From Ustilaginoidea virens (lineage: Eukaryota; Ascomycota; Sordariomycetes; Hypocreales; Clavicipitaceae), in contig NC_057320.1 of the NCBI RefSeq assembly GCF_000687475.1, forward strand, positions 2,852,001 to 2,916,000: a stretch of DNA of 64,000 nt. The letters run 5' to 3'. A model generated the notes under the pieces. The model was not told where the DNA came from. It worked only from the letters and a program-made list of their open reading frames with translations, and did not search any database. The translations under genes and the position numbers were made by a program. Position 1 is the first letter of the stretch; each line of letters starts with the position of its first letter. This document shows positions 35,135 through 47,442 of this stretch, one piece after another.

Positions 35135-35290
35135 GGGCAAGGCATCGGCCCGTTGACGCGTAGCGTAGCTGCTGCCTTTGCGGCCTCTCTGCTGTCCTTT
35201 GCGGTGCGAGGGACATGGAAAATGACTGGGTAAACCGCCGTCCGTGCTGCTGGGGCATCAATCGTTGTCGCGTCGTTCTGCTCAGAGAGT

Positions 35291-35320
35291 CGGTGCGGTG
35301 CGGTGCGGTTCGGTGCGGTG
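35291..35320. repeat. CGGTG pentanucleotide repeat
   Basis: (CGGTG)3, one CGGTT, then (CGGTG)2, the same block-mosaic style as at 34036 and 62921. Confidence 0.9.
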
Positions 35321-35440
35321 CAGTACGGGTACGGTACGGTGTACAAGAAGCGCAGGCTGCCGTTAGCCACACCGGTTTCAACTGTTGGAATGCGCACCTT
35401 GTACGGAGTACAGGCCCTACATACCCACAAGGTAGGGAGT

Positions 35441-35454
35441 ACTCCGTACGGAGT
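35441..35454. repeat. 14-bp perfect palindrome ACTCCGTACGGAGT
   Basis: Two TACGGAGTA-type half sites head to head. A member of the dispersed intergenic palindrome family. Confidence 0.92.
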
Positions 35455-36200
35455 GCGGACTACCTGCCACTATGTCATGCTTCCTTGAAGGGTCCAGCTG
35501 GTGATCCCGGCTGATGACCGTGTCGTGTCGCCTACGACGGGCAGCGAGCGAGCGGGCAGGCAGGTTGGGGTACCACGCCATCCATGAGCAGCCCAAGCCA
35601 GAATACCCAAGGTACCTACGGCGTACCTGGCCTATTTACCAACTGGTGCAAAAGTACTCAGCTGTACGGAGTACCGAGCCTGTTGTAGCTCATTGTTTCT
35701 CTCAATGGACCGACACTTCGAGGTGCGCTCTGTCTGAACAAGAATCAAATCAAACCCGGCCATGTCGCGTCCAAGGGTCCAAAGAGAGACTCACCTCTTG
35801 TCTCTCCCGCCCTCCCCGCCACCGCAAAGAAGGGAGGGGAGGGGAGAGGACCGGGGAGCCTGTCGTCCATTTGAAAGCTTCAAAGCATGGTTCCGGGAAG
35901 GGGCTCGACCAACAAGTGCTGTCGTCGTTGACCTCATTAGTCGAGCCGTTGCCTTTCTTTGTTGGTGTTGGCTCTTACCAGCAGGCATTGACTGGTATCA
36001 GGTTGGAGTCTCGGTGCGGAGTAGTCCGTACTCATCCGCCAGTAACACAAGAATAGTCCTGAGCCATGTTGGGCGGAAATGCCGCCAAGTTGCGACGGGA
36101 CGCCGCCCGCATCTGATTGTCGACTACGGAGAATCCGTAAATCCGTAGTCAGCACTTGGTTTATTCGGGTCGTTGGCTATCGGACGGTGTTTTCATCTCG

Positions 36201-38700
36201 CCTCTCCTTTTCTTTTTTCCGTGAAGCGCCCACCGCCAACCCGTCCTTCAAACAGAATGGAGAGCCAGAAGGAAATGTTTCGGATTCTGAGCCAGGAGGA
36301 TGCCAAGTAATCTAGTACTTGTTGCCCATTCTCTGCTGCGTTTGCATACATGGCAGGAAAAGAAATGGTGATGGAACGGTGGGTGTGGCGACGCTGCGTG
36401 TAGCCGCCAAAGGCAGACTTGGCAAGATGCCATTGACGCAGAAGAAACAACATGGAGGAGATTTCTCGCTTGTACTTACGGGCTCGGGGTAACTAATGGC
36501 AAACCCTTGATACAGTGAGTGGGTTGTGGCCAAGGACGACGATCTTGGTTGGTCCGAGTATACATGGCTCATGTTGTGCAATGCCCTCCCTCCGTTGGGG
36601 ACCAAGCCTTAGAGATGCCTTGAGCAAAGTCGTCTTGATTTCTCGTCGACACAACCCGTTTGTTCAAGGGAAGAAGAGCCGGACCGTAGCACAGTACGTC
36701 ACCTGTTGGCGGTCGCTAGGGTATAAAGGTGCTGACCACGGCACAGAAGAGTATCAACTCGTGTACGGAGTGCTCGAGTGCTCGACCGACTTTGGTTCAG
36801 AGGACCTACTCCGTACTCACCAACACAACCCAGCCGGCCGAGATACAAGTCCTACAGTTCTGTCGTCATTGACAATGGCGCATGGAAGCGCCGGGCCGAC
36901 GCACTGACGCAGCTCCAGAACAAACTGGGACGCTGGTAGGATTTTCGCGGAATCTGGACGTTTGGTGACATTAGCATGACTAAGCCCCTTGCAGGACAGC
37001 CTCTGGAGATGGGATTCCAGAATCCGTTCCACTTGACCTTTCTTTCTTTGACTTGGCGTAAAAGAAACCCTGCAATTGATTGGTGGCGCAAACGGCGCTT
37101 CGAGGAAAATGAATTGAATTGACATGGGCCGCGCAGCCATGCACAGCTGTGGCTCAAGCAGTAAGTAGCCTCTGATCGCGGGACTTTGCAAGCCTTGGCG
37201 CCATCGTTCAGCTGGCATCGTACTCCGTGCGGAACCGGCTTACATTAGGTATGTACCTTGCCGACCCAAGGTACATGTAGGTTTATTAGTTTCTCAGCAC
37301 TCTGTAAATCCGCAAAATTGTAAACTGCTTCGTCAGGGACATGAAGGACGCAGCCGCCAAACAAACTCTCGGTTTCCATTCATGGGTATTCCGTACTTTG
37401 TAAGAAACTCACAGGGTACAGGGGAAGCCAAACTCGGGCTTTGCTAAACCGAGCCTCCTGGGCACAAAGGCACAGGAGCGTCGCCTTGGATTAGGCGTTT
37501 TCAGTAACCCATGCGAGCAATACAAGACGACGGCGTGGCTCAACCGATCAGTCCCCAGGAACACGCGGCTAACGGGCGTAATGTCTGTTTACCAAGGCAC
37601 TGAGAGAGAGTTGAAGGGTTTATTTTCCCTGCTCTATCCGGCACCGCAACTTCCAACAAGTTGAACACATGATTTTCTTCCATGTCGGCAACTGACAACG
37701 TTCCAAGCTACACGGTTAACGCGACGAGGTGTCTGACAAACAGAAACCCTTATCAGGTTACACCGTCCCGTCGTCGTTGTCCTCGTCGTCATCGCCTTGA
37801 AGCGCATAGTAGTGTCGCGGATGCTCATCTTGTGTCGTCAAGCTTGCTGTTCACTTGTCTCGATGCAATATAGTACGGCCTTGGTAGTTGCTCTTGCAGA
37901 AAATCCCTAGATATGAATGATTCCTGTCCCATGTCTATAACCGTGACTATGCCGGGCCTCGTGTAGGCTCAAAATTAGTCTCCAGCAAGTATCGGCGGGT
38001 TTTCATCAAACAACTGCAAAACGCAGCTGATATCGGCATCGGCCATGCCGTGCAATCAACTATAGGCCTGTCTCACGCAGAGCCTGGGGAATATATATAT
38101 TGATGTAATTTTTTTTTCCCGCAGCTGACGCCATGCGCTTGTTCAGCAAGCTCTGGTTATAGCTTTTGGTCGCTTGCACGCCATGGGGGAACAAGTCCGT
38201 CCGCGCCAAGGTGTAAAGGAGTCAGGACCTGCGGGATATTCCGCTAGCAGCGGCCAGTTTAACACCTGTGCTTCTAGGACATGATAAAAGCCCCTAAATC
38301 TCCGTCGATCAAAAGCAAGGTAGGTACGTACTGCGTCGTTCGGGTAAAGACCCTAGCTCGCTCCCGAACACCGATGAGTGGAAGTTGAAGCTCCCTGACG
38401 CCACTCTTCTCCTTCGGCTCACAGGGCAGCCCTGGCGATCCCCCGACCAACGTGGAGGGCTTTAACCCAACTTGTCCAGTGGCGTGCTGAGGCTGCAGTT
38501 GTGTGCGAAGAGTTGGGGAAGGGCAATGTTTCGTTTTCCCTGTCGAGGGACTGAGTACAGGTAGGTACGGAGTACTCCGTAGCCTGTCGTGGTTTTCCCT
38601 ACAAAGTACTAATCCCGTACGGAGTACTCAAGTTTTCTGTAGGTAGGTACTCGATAGAAAAGTCTGGTGCATAGGAGGGAGTTGAGGAGGGAGTTGTTGA
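36201..38700. other. Gene-sparse block, part 2
   Basis: No supportable gene. A short ATG frame at 36257-36310 codes MESQKEMFRILSQEDAK before a stop; it looks protein-like but is only 17 residues. TATAAAGG lies near 36722. TACGGAGTA motifs lie near 36763, 36807, 37217, 38566 and 38617. Around 38338-38373 GTTCGGG and CCCGAAC form a weak inverted repeat. Confidence 0.5.
38566..38581. repeat. 16-bp perfect palindrome TACGGAGTACTCCGTA
   Basis: Exact self-complement. Another GTACGGAGTAC copy lies 36 bp downstream (38617-38627). Confidence 0.93.
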
Positions 38701-40102
38701 GTTGATGTGAAGTGAGTGACAATGAGCGCCGTTGGCGATTTGCCGCTTTCGGGTTGCACTCGAGTTTGACACGGTAGTCACGACCGTGGGCTTCGCGAGC
38801 GAGTTTCTTTTGGATGGATAAAAGACGCGCATCCTCAAAGAGAACTATGGATGGCGTTATCTTATCGTACACGCCAGACCTGCTGCTGATCCAACATCGA
38901 ACAGGGAAGGAGCGCCCCGCCTGCCCTTGCCTACCTGATTGATATCTGGCTGGCATCGACAAGTCACTCGGATTGGACATGCAGTCAGTCTGGTTGAATC
39001 ATCAAGCTAACTGAGATGTATAGTGCAGGCGCGATACTAACAGATATTGTCGTTTCGGGATCGGCCACTCAAATTTTCCCCTTCATTCCTGTATAGATTT
39101 TGTCTACAGAGTACCTACCACCAAGACGGTTGTCCGGCTCCCTGATGCCCCAATCGAGCATTTGAGGGCTGGAAATACTTAGTGGTGGTCTAGTCGCCTG
39201 CAAACCTGCAAGACATTATTCCGCCTTGCGAGTTGCAACCATTTCCACCAGGCAGCTAAGCCTTTTGAGGAATGGCGGCAAGTTGAAGCGAAATGAGTTG
39301 AATTAGTAGTCTGGCACTTGGTAGCTGGAATTGATCAATACTGGCGGGCCGTCGGCTCGAGCCAGGTGCCAGGTGCGGTGCCAGGTGCGGTGCCAGGCTA
39401 GCGGGCGGGCTATGAGCTTGTGGCCGCCCTCCTTGACCAGCAACCACGAAGCTAAATTACAAGCGGACAAGCCGGCTGGGGACTGGAGCTTTCGGTGGAT
39501 CCAGCCGCTCCAACGAGCCTTTCACTGATCAGTCCAGCCATCCGAGCATGGACGTGTCCCCACGGTTGGCCATCCGTTCCCACTCTCGTCCATCTCGACC
39601 ACCTCGACCACATCGCCCAGCTTTGCCTCAAACCTCCTAGCTTTTTCCACCTCGTCCACCTTGTCCACCTTGCCCACCTTGCCCACCTTGCCCACCGCCG
39701 CCGCCGCCGCCGCCGCCGCCAGAAACGACTCCCCCGGGCTTGTCCGTGCCCTCTTCCCGTCAACCCCCGTCCATAACCCGTCTGTGAGGGACCATGACCG
39801 TCCAACGCAGTCTCCATATCAATCCTTGCGCCTTGATCCACCCGCCTTTTTATCCCGTTACTAGCAAGACAGATCTCCCACCAAGCCTGCAGCTTTATTC
39901 CGAACTCTGTCTCACCAACCCACACCCCTCCTGCACCCTGTCTTTCAAGAGCCTGTCCGTGTCTGGTCTTTGCATCCGTCTTGCATTCGCATCTGGCTTA
40001 GTTTTTTGGCCATGGATTCAGGCTTCGTATTGGCATATTGACAGGGTGCCCTTTGTGTTGCACACAAGATCCTTTCAGGCTCGCTCTTGCGCCAAAAAAA
40101 AA

Positions 40103-40135
<33 letters not shown>

Positions 40136-42998
40136 AAAGAAGGCCTAATTACATTCGATACATGCTTCATGTTGCTTTTCAGATGGACCATGGTCTACCC
40201 GCAGGCGCTCCGCACTGTGCGAGCTGCGGAGCGACAACCAGTGACCAGAGAGACCAGGCCACAGCAAAGCGGCTGCGGCAATACAGACAGCCAGCCATCA
40301 TCTTAGATACGTTGACCTCTTTATTGCACTCACGTTCCCTGGACCGATGCGAGCCTTGCTGCGAAAACGGCGGCAGATGTGCCAGAGTCCAAAGTCCAAA
40401 AAGCCAAAGGGAGCACACCAGCCGTAACGGAAGACGAGGCGTTGGCCAGCTTCCAGGTGCAGGTGCAGGTGCAGGTGCAGGCGCAGTTGTAGTGGAGGGA
40501 CCATCAGCCATCAGCGTCTCGTACCCGTGCCCGGTTGCAAGTTGTCCAGTATCTGACGTTTGGTGGCTTGCTGCTCGCTGCAACAATGGGGCATGTCGTG
40601 GAGCCTCGCGATGCGTTCGACTCGCGTCTTCACACACACCATGTACAATGCAGTGTACACCATCGGAAACCCCCCCCCCCAACCAGGGCCCCCACCTCCT
40701 TCCCCCGGTCTCTTCTTCCCTACCTCAAGTTAGAACCACCGTCGACCTGCTTCGTAGAGCCTCCTGCGCCGGCCAGCGCAGCAGGGATGCTCCATGTCCA
40801 GTGGGAACCTGGCACCCGTCATAAGCCAGGTCCCAAAGTAGGTAGCTATAGCTTCTTATTGGTTGATTGGCGTGGTCCCAAGTTTCTAGCTCCTCCTGCT
40901 CCTTCTCTTCTTTCGAGCTCAAGGAAGGAGGAGACCAAGGCAACTGGCGGTTTGGGGGCAGGAACGTTACTACTGCAGCGTCTGACTGCTCCTCCTTTCG
41001 AAATTCGAATGGATGCACTCCGTACCGGAGCCGGAGGTTGCAGGCAACGAGATGTACGGAGTAAACGAAAGCTGTTCTGGACTTCTGGCCTCGATCCGTA
41101 GTGACTCCGCAGTGACTCCGTCTCCGTTCCCTTCTCCTACCTGTTGACCTCCTATTAACCAGACCTCCTCCCTGTAGGTCCTTGCCAAGTGCGTAGTGCG
41201 TATGTACCTGGTGCAGTCGAAAGAAACATGAAGTTTCTTCACGGCGGCGATGCAACCTCCAATACCTTAGGTACCTTACCTACCTTCTGATCTCTTTCCC
41301 AATCTGCCCGTCCAGTCCCTGCGTCCCCTCGTATACATTAGGTACCTAAGGTACACGTACCTACCTTACCTTAGGTATAGACTCCGTACTCTGATGGAAA
41401 TACACCGAGAGAGGCTTCGCACCCTTTGCACGATGCAGACGGTGTTTCGCGAATTCTGGCTCACGCGGGGTCGCCTCGGGCTGGCTGCGCTAAAAAGACC
41501 AGGCAGGCAGGCAGGCAGGCAGCTTCTCGGAGGAAAACTCGGGCCCGGCCAGCAAGTGCTAAAGCTGGAGCCAACAAGCAAAGTCTCTGCGAGTAGGAGA
41601 GCCGGAACAGAGACATTTATTTCATGGTCCTGTGCGGGGACCTAGCAGCTGCCTTGTGTGTCTGGTTCATTCCATGACACCTTGTGCTCGACCAACCTAT
41701 GCGGTTACCGGCTGCCTGGTGCTGCTGCTGCTGAGGTCCCGGGACAGCTGGGACAGCTGGGACAGCTGGTGCCAGCTTTCTTTCTCACCCACCCTCCTTC
41801 CCACTCACTCCCCCAATCTCCTAATCTCATATGTACTCCGTACCAAGCTCATATACACTGCAGTCGCCGCCAGGCCTCTTCTCCCCTCCCACTGCCCCAG
41901 TCTCTCTCTCCTCCCTCGGCCTGAATTTGTCTGGTCCCTACCCCCCTTCCTCCCGCCCCCCTCCCTCCCTTCCCTCCCCTTCGCCCCTCCATGGCAGGGT
42001 CGAACCTGGCCGTTGGGTTTTTTTCTTGGCACTGTGTGCCCGCTTTATTTCCTCGTCAACCTCGCCGCATTCGACGTCCTCACAGCTCTAGTCCATGTCA
42101 AGTCCAGTCTCGTCCAATCTCGTCCCCCTCCACGCGTTGGGGCCACCGGCAGCTGTCGAGGGTGTTCTCGGTCTGAAGCCATCACGCACGTACAGCTTGC
42201 GAGCGTCCTCTCTACCCGTGCATACTTCAGACTCCGTCCCATTTGCGCCACGTATAGCCTCAGCCTTTGTCACATTGATCACAGCAACATTGTGAACCCT
42301 GGCCTGCAGGTCAGCTATCTCACCGACTACCTCATCTGTTCCCCCCCCCCCCCCCCAAGACACTCTTGGACCCGCTTACAACCTCCACTCGCGCTTCCTC
42401 TTGAAGCCGTCATCCAGCATCTTCTTATAGAAAACATTTCGTCCATGATTTGTTGATGGCAGAAGGGGGTAAAAAGTCGTAAACTTTTCCCTGGCCGTCT
42501 TTTCTCAGCTCAACCTGATTGTTTTCCTGGGGACCGATTGAGCAACCAAAACCTGTGCTGGCCTGCCGTCATATTTCTCTCGTCCAAAACATCAATCGAC
42601 GTTGTGCTGCTCCCCTTGCAGAGTGGACAGTTTAATACACCCTTGAAGGCTGCTGCTGCAACATCATCTCAACCATCGCTAAACTCTGGTTCCCTCAATC
42701 TCTCCATTGTCAATTGGCCCAAAGCCTGAGCATCACAACCCCCTCACAGGCTTTTTCCTAGGCCTCGCCCCAGCTCGTCCTGCTTCTACGTTACACGACA
42801 TTTCAGTGAGCTGCCCTCATCATTACAGTGTCTCAGCACGACAAAGCCTGACTTGACTTGCCTCGAGCCGATCTTGGTCGATCACAACCGCCAAGGCCAA
42901 CACATACAAAGCATGTCACAAGCCAGGTCTGCAAGCCAAATCGCCCGATAACGTTTTATTTTGAAGGCGCCGGCGAAAAAAAAAAATAATAAAAAAAA

Positions 42999-43029
<31 letters not shown>

Positions 43030-43385
43030 AAAGGGAAAAAGAAATTGTCGTCCCTTGCCAAGGTACATTTTACTGCCAGTCCAGTCGCTCCCATCCGCGA
43101 CTTACCTGGTGAGAAAAGTTTCGGTGTTCTGGTTTGTCTCTTGTAGAAGTTGGCACTCAGTCTAGTCTTTGCGACGCTAATGCGACGGGCAGAAGGCACA
43201 CACACATCTGCACCCCTCCCAGCCGCATTCAAGAGTGCTTTGTGCCGCGCAGCACGCTCAGCAACTTTTTGAGCAACCCCCGTTGCCAGATCTAAAGAGT
43301 TTCGTCGACTTCCCCCGACCATCATCAGACCACATTCTGCCCCAAAGTCTCTCCCTCCATCAATAGTGCTGCTTGACCAGCAGCC
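38701..43385. other. Gene-sparse block, part 3, and leader of the YDR124W-like gene
   Basis: No supportable gene. Features: a TTGCCCACC nonamer repeat (about 39650-39697) running into a CCG repeat (39696-39720), an A28 run (40094-40121), AGGTGC repeats (40455-40478), a GGTACC island (41265-41375), an exact GTACTCCGTAC at 41833-41843, and a CT-rich stretch with a C17 run near 42342-42357. The 42480-43380 part may be leader sequence of the next gene. An A-run and GA repeat lies at 42978-43030. Confidence 0.5.
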
Positions 43386-45631
43386 ATGGTTCGAGACTGG
43401 CCGCGGGACTCGTTCCCACGCCAGCCGTCGTTCCAGCAGCATTGCTTTCCTCCGACCCCACGACATCAATTTCTCCAACAAGACCGATACGTCGGCGACG
43501 CGACGCAGCGATCCGACTCTTTTCAACAAGATCGCTACGCCATTGAAACTACCGAACACAATCGGTTTCCAGAGGCATGTGATATGCATCGTCGCCACCC
43601 TCCCATGGTGAGACCCGCTCGGAACCTCTTCCCCCATCCAGGGTGTCCCGCTATGCTGACAAGCCTAACTCAACTGGCGCAGCAAATCGACGAGGCCCTT
43701 CGCTCACATTGTGGTATCGCCGCCAAGCAATATTTCGTTGCGGCCATTAGCGAGGATGGCAAACCAATGACATTTTTCAGTCCAGGGCAAAAGCTAAACA
43801 ATGCTGTCATTCGCCAGTTCTTCGACATGGGCCGGTTTCAACATGTCATGGCAAGGATCGATGCTGGTAAGCTTGACAGCAATAAATACCCTTGCTTACC
43901 TCGAACCAAAAACAAAATCAGGGCCGGGGGGCGGGGGGGGGGGAGGGATTTTCATTTGCAGGGGAGACATGACCACTGACGCTACTGCAACACGCTTTTC
44001 AGGGGCCGATCCTATCCTCGACGATGGGTTTGCTGCAGAGGATATTACTGCCAATCGGACCGGCAGTCGTGGACGCATGCGAGGCTCGCATCCGCGTCGT
44101 ACCTCTATTTTTGAGGAATGGGACAACCCCTTGCGGCCGGCAGGACGAAAGAGGCCTCGGCCTCGTCACCCGCTCAATGATGACGATGATGTGCCAATGA
44201 CTGTGTCTTCGCGGAAAGGAATCAAAATCAACGACGCGGACGCGGTGTGGAACTTTTATGAGCAACGCTTCAAAAACTGCCAGCAGACTGCGTGCAAACT
44301 CATAGCCAAGGCTTGGGTGAAGGCTGTAGAACCCAAGAAGCAATCAACTCATCCCTACACTGGTAGCGACGAAAAGGCACCGGATTGGTGGCCGAAACCA
44401 TGGGGTCCTACCAAGGACGACAAGGTTAGGCATAAGGAGCCTGACCATCTCTACAAGCGAGGTATGATTACGTTTCATCGTTGACTGATGGGCTGAGGAA
44501 TCGCGACTGAACCAATAAACTACAGAGCGCGTCCACCTGTTGGTGCATATACTTCGGCTCGTGGTAGAGCCAAACGTCAGGCAGCACGGCGACATACAGA
44601 AACTGGGCCTCAACGTCAAGAAGTTGGAGGAGACGAGTTACGAGGCTCTCTCATCTTTTTTCATGGACAACGACACGAACGCAAGAAAGAGACCATATCT
44701 CAACGAGATTTTCAAAATGGCCAGACAGGAAGAGCGCTTCAGAAATGGCGAAATAGGTAAGATGCCCCACGCCCCACGCTCGCTCGATGAGTGAGCTGCG
44801 GGCCCACGACAAGATGCGCCTTAGCTTTGTGGGCTATGCAAGCTAATCGAATACGCTTCGTCAGATGGATCCACCGAGGTTTATGTGATGGCCGAAGACA
44901 AGATTCCGGACAATTACGCCTCGGATAACGAGGAAGGCCCTTTTGTGAAGGAGGACGACGACAGTGACATGTCGCGCATCAAGGTGAACAACACGCAGCA
45001 ACACTGCGTAGCCCAAACGCCCACGACGGGCCCCACGCCCACCCAACCCTTGCACGGAGGACACGGTTCCTTTATGAGCGAGCTTCCCGTCAGAGGGAGC
45101 TCCTTTACGCCAACAATGTTGTCGACGGAAATGGCACCTCAGCCACACTCTTTTGTCGATAGCAGCGGGATCACGGTTACAGACCAGGCTGCCGTGACGG
45201 CTCCCAACCCGGCCTTGACAATGGACATTGTGACCAGCCCTCACGATACCAGTCGACGACCATCCGTCTTTAGCGAATACACCAGCCCGGGGGGCAGCAA
45301 CCTCTACACTCCGCAATGGCAGCAGTCTGGGTCAGCGGGACAGACGCAGTCGCCCATGTACGCGTACGCTCCATCACAGGCCAATGCCTCTCAGCCTCCG
45401 TTTCTCGGACAGACGGTCCACATGGGCCAGAACCAGTCCTTTATAGGAGGTTCCTTTGAAGAAACAAGCCGGACAGATTATGACGCTCACGGCGCCCCAA
45501 TCTTTCGAGCAGGAGATCTGCCACACCCGCCCGTCAGCCAGCAACAAGGGTATTATGTGCCCAACGATGGCAGGAACGGGTTACGGGGCCTTACTCAAGT
45601 CGTGGAAGGTGTTCCCAGAAGCCAAATGTAG
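43386..45631 (+). CDS. YDR124W-like helical-bundle protein (hrmA-cluster-associated family)
   Basis: Five exons: 43386-43607, 43683-43866, 44003-44461, 44526-44756, 44865-45631; 620 residues. All introns have GT-AG ends; intron 1 is 75 nt and in frame, so it could be retained without a stop, but GTGAGA, CCTAACT and GCAG make splicing likely. The diagnostic region is residues about 210-330: AVWNFYEQRFKNCQQTACKL, IAKAWVKAVEPKKQ, THPYTGSDEKAPDWWPKPWG and KREPDHLYKRERVHLLVHIL-like sequence. This is the YDR124W-like helical bundle (formerly DUF2841). A member sits in the subtelomeric hrmA-associated cluster of A. fumigatus; molecular function is unknown. The N-terminus is Gln/Arg-rich, and residues 110-160 hold a short ordered block (HCGIAAKQYFVAAISEDGKP). 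The C-terminal half is Ser/Gln/Pro-rich and looks disordered, as in transcription regulators. Confidence 0.88.
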
Positions 45632-47442
45632 GATACGAAAATGTATTTTGGGCGACAAGCCATCTTGTTCAAGATGTCAAAAGCAGACACAGAAACAAGC
45701 AACAACAATGACAACAGTACATAAAACCGCGCAAATCCTCCCCTCTTTCCCCCAACCAGGGACCAAAGACAGGCGAAAGATGATTGTATACGAAGACAAG
45801 CGTTTTTGAGTTCTGGCGTCTATTTACCCTCTATTGATACCCCCCCCTGCGATACATGAAGATACTGGACTAGGTGGCAATTTTGTGACAATTTCCGACT
45901 TTTGTGCTGTTTGGCATGAGCTTAATCAAAGCCAAGAAACTGGGATGGGAATGTGAGTAGCACAGCGAAGTGCTTTATTTTTTGTCTCTTCTTTCTCTCT
46001 CTCTCTCCCTTTTTATATATATATTTTTTTCTTTTGGGTTCTACTCCGACTGGCATCATATTACCATCTCTCTCGCCTCACGCATCAACTATGACGCATT
46101 CGGAAAGCATGTCTTTTTCTTTTCTTTTTTTTTCTTTGTTTTTTCTTCATGGACAATTGGGTATGCAGTTTCTGGATACGGCTTTAGTGGGCGCGGGCAG
46201 CTTTCAACTGGGGCACAAGATTTTGACGAGGGGATGGATGCAGGGCGTTGTGCTAAGGGTTTGTCGGGTCTGAACGATGTCGGTGGTTGACTGGATGAAA
46301 ACAAAAGATACGATGGCAAGGGAGCCGGTTTGTATTGCGTGTCGCGGTTCAAGCGCCGTGTGCCAGGCAGGCAGGCGGGCGGGCGGGCATTGTCAGGAAG
46401 CGTGCAGAAGATACCAGACGGTAATATTGAATGATGATGACGAGCACCGGCTGACTGATACTCGCTGTACCAGCTATTTATCGTGAGAATAGGGGTAGCC
46501 CTAAGGGGTTACTGTTCCATCGGTTACATGTGCCACATTCCAGCCGGACATTTCCAACATTACGTACGAATCCACCGATATCCCCGGCAACAAGGCATTG
46601 ACTTGGGTGCTTCTCATGTCGTTTATGTACATACTTTGTTTTGGGACTACGGCAGAAACGGGCAGATTTGAGGCAACGAGTTTGACAGGGGGGGGAAAAT
46701 CCTGGAAAGGGGAGGAGGAGAAAGCACAAGTCTCGAGATAGCACACACGAGTGTGAGCAAGCACATGTTGAGGCAGATACCCGGACAGCGGTCAAACAGG
46801 CAAAGTGTACATGGTCCATCCATCCATCCATCCATCCACGTTGCCAGCCGGGAAAGCAGGCCCCCTTTTTGTTTCATCATGGCATTTACTCCCTCGACAC
46901 CGACAGGTCGCACGATTACACGTGAACCCTTACATGAAGCCGGCCGCGGCACGATGTAGAACGGAAGGGGAAAAAAAAAAAAAAGGAAGAAAGCAAGAAA
47001 AAAATCGGGAAAAGAGAAACAAAACAAAGGAAAATAAGCGAGTAGATAAATAAAAAAAAAAGCTAAAAAAAAAAAAAAAGGGGGGGGGGGGGAAGAAAAA
47101 AAGAGGCACGAATTCAAGCGCAGAGATAGACCAAGCCAGACGCAGTAGAAGCAAAAGTCGTCGCCCCTGCCATCATCATGTGGGCAGAGAGAGCAAAAAC
47201 ACAGGTATAGCAACGTCCCACCTCCCACGTCACAGCAATGACTGGCCCCGTCTGCCGTGGCCCATGGCATGGGCATGGTTTCACTGTTGTACAAGGGGAA
47301 ACAAAAAAAAAAAAAAAAAAAAAAAGGGTAAACGCCCCGGGCGCCCGCTGTCCGAACGGACCCCTTGGGGCTGCGCCTAGCGCTCGCTCCATCTTTGTGC
47401 AGAGCCGCTCGAGAAGACGACGGCTGGCTCCCTCGCGTCGTC
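45632..47442. other. Tail-to-tail spacer, no gene seen
   Basis: Between the YDR124W-like gene and CBF1. Contains CT/T-rich and TATATA sequence (45983-46035), a GGCGGGC run (46372-46388), a CATC repeat (46811-46838), A-rich tracts (46970-47100) and A21 (47303-47325). One CACGTG at 46919-46924. Confidence 0.55.

Larger units (their letters stand above)
33542..36200. other. Gene-sparse block, part 1
   Basis: No supportable gene. It begins with the T-rich 3' UTR of the transporter, then TACCTACC islands (33851-33890, 33997-34012), a mosaic pentanucleotide array (34036-34095), a CATGTCGC repeat (34318-34345), a 31-base A run (34891-34921), a GGTGCT repeat and several GTACGGAGTAC palindromes (35401, 35441, 35664). 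Open frames here are low complexity. Confidence 0.55.

Noticed and set aside
34104..35156. 350-codon open frame on the + strand
   Set aside because: Composition is low complexity (poly-Phe, poly-Lys from T and A runs, Val-Leu from GGTGCT); no motif and no coding-like stretches.
36257..36310. 17-codon ATG frame MESQKEMFRILSQEDAK
   Set aside because: Looks protein-like but is too short, and no splice-joined partner exon was found.
38338..38373. GTTCGGG ... CCCGAAC inverted repeat that could resemble a tRNA T-arm
   Set aside because: No acceptor stem, anticodon arm or B-box context could be built around it.
40090..40824. Frame with a Cys pair (HCASCGATTSD) resembling a zinc ribbon
   Set aside because: Only one Cys pair, starts in a poly-A run, and the rest is low complexity; likely chance.
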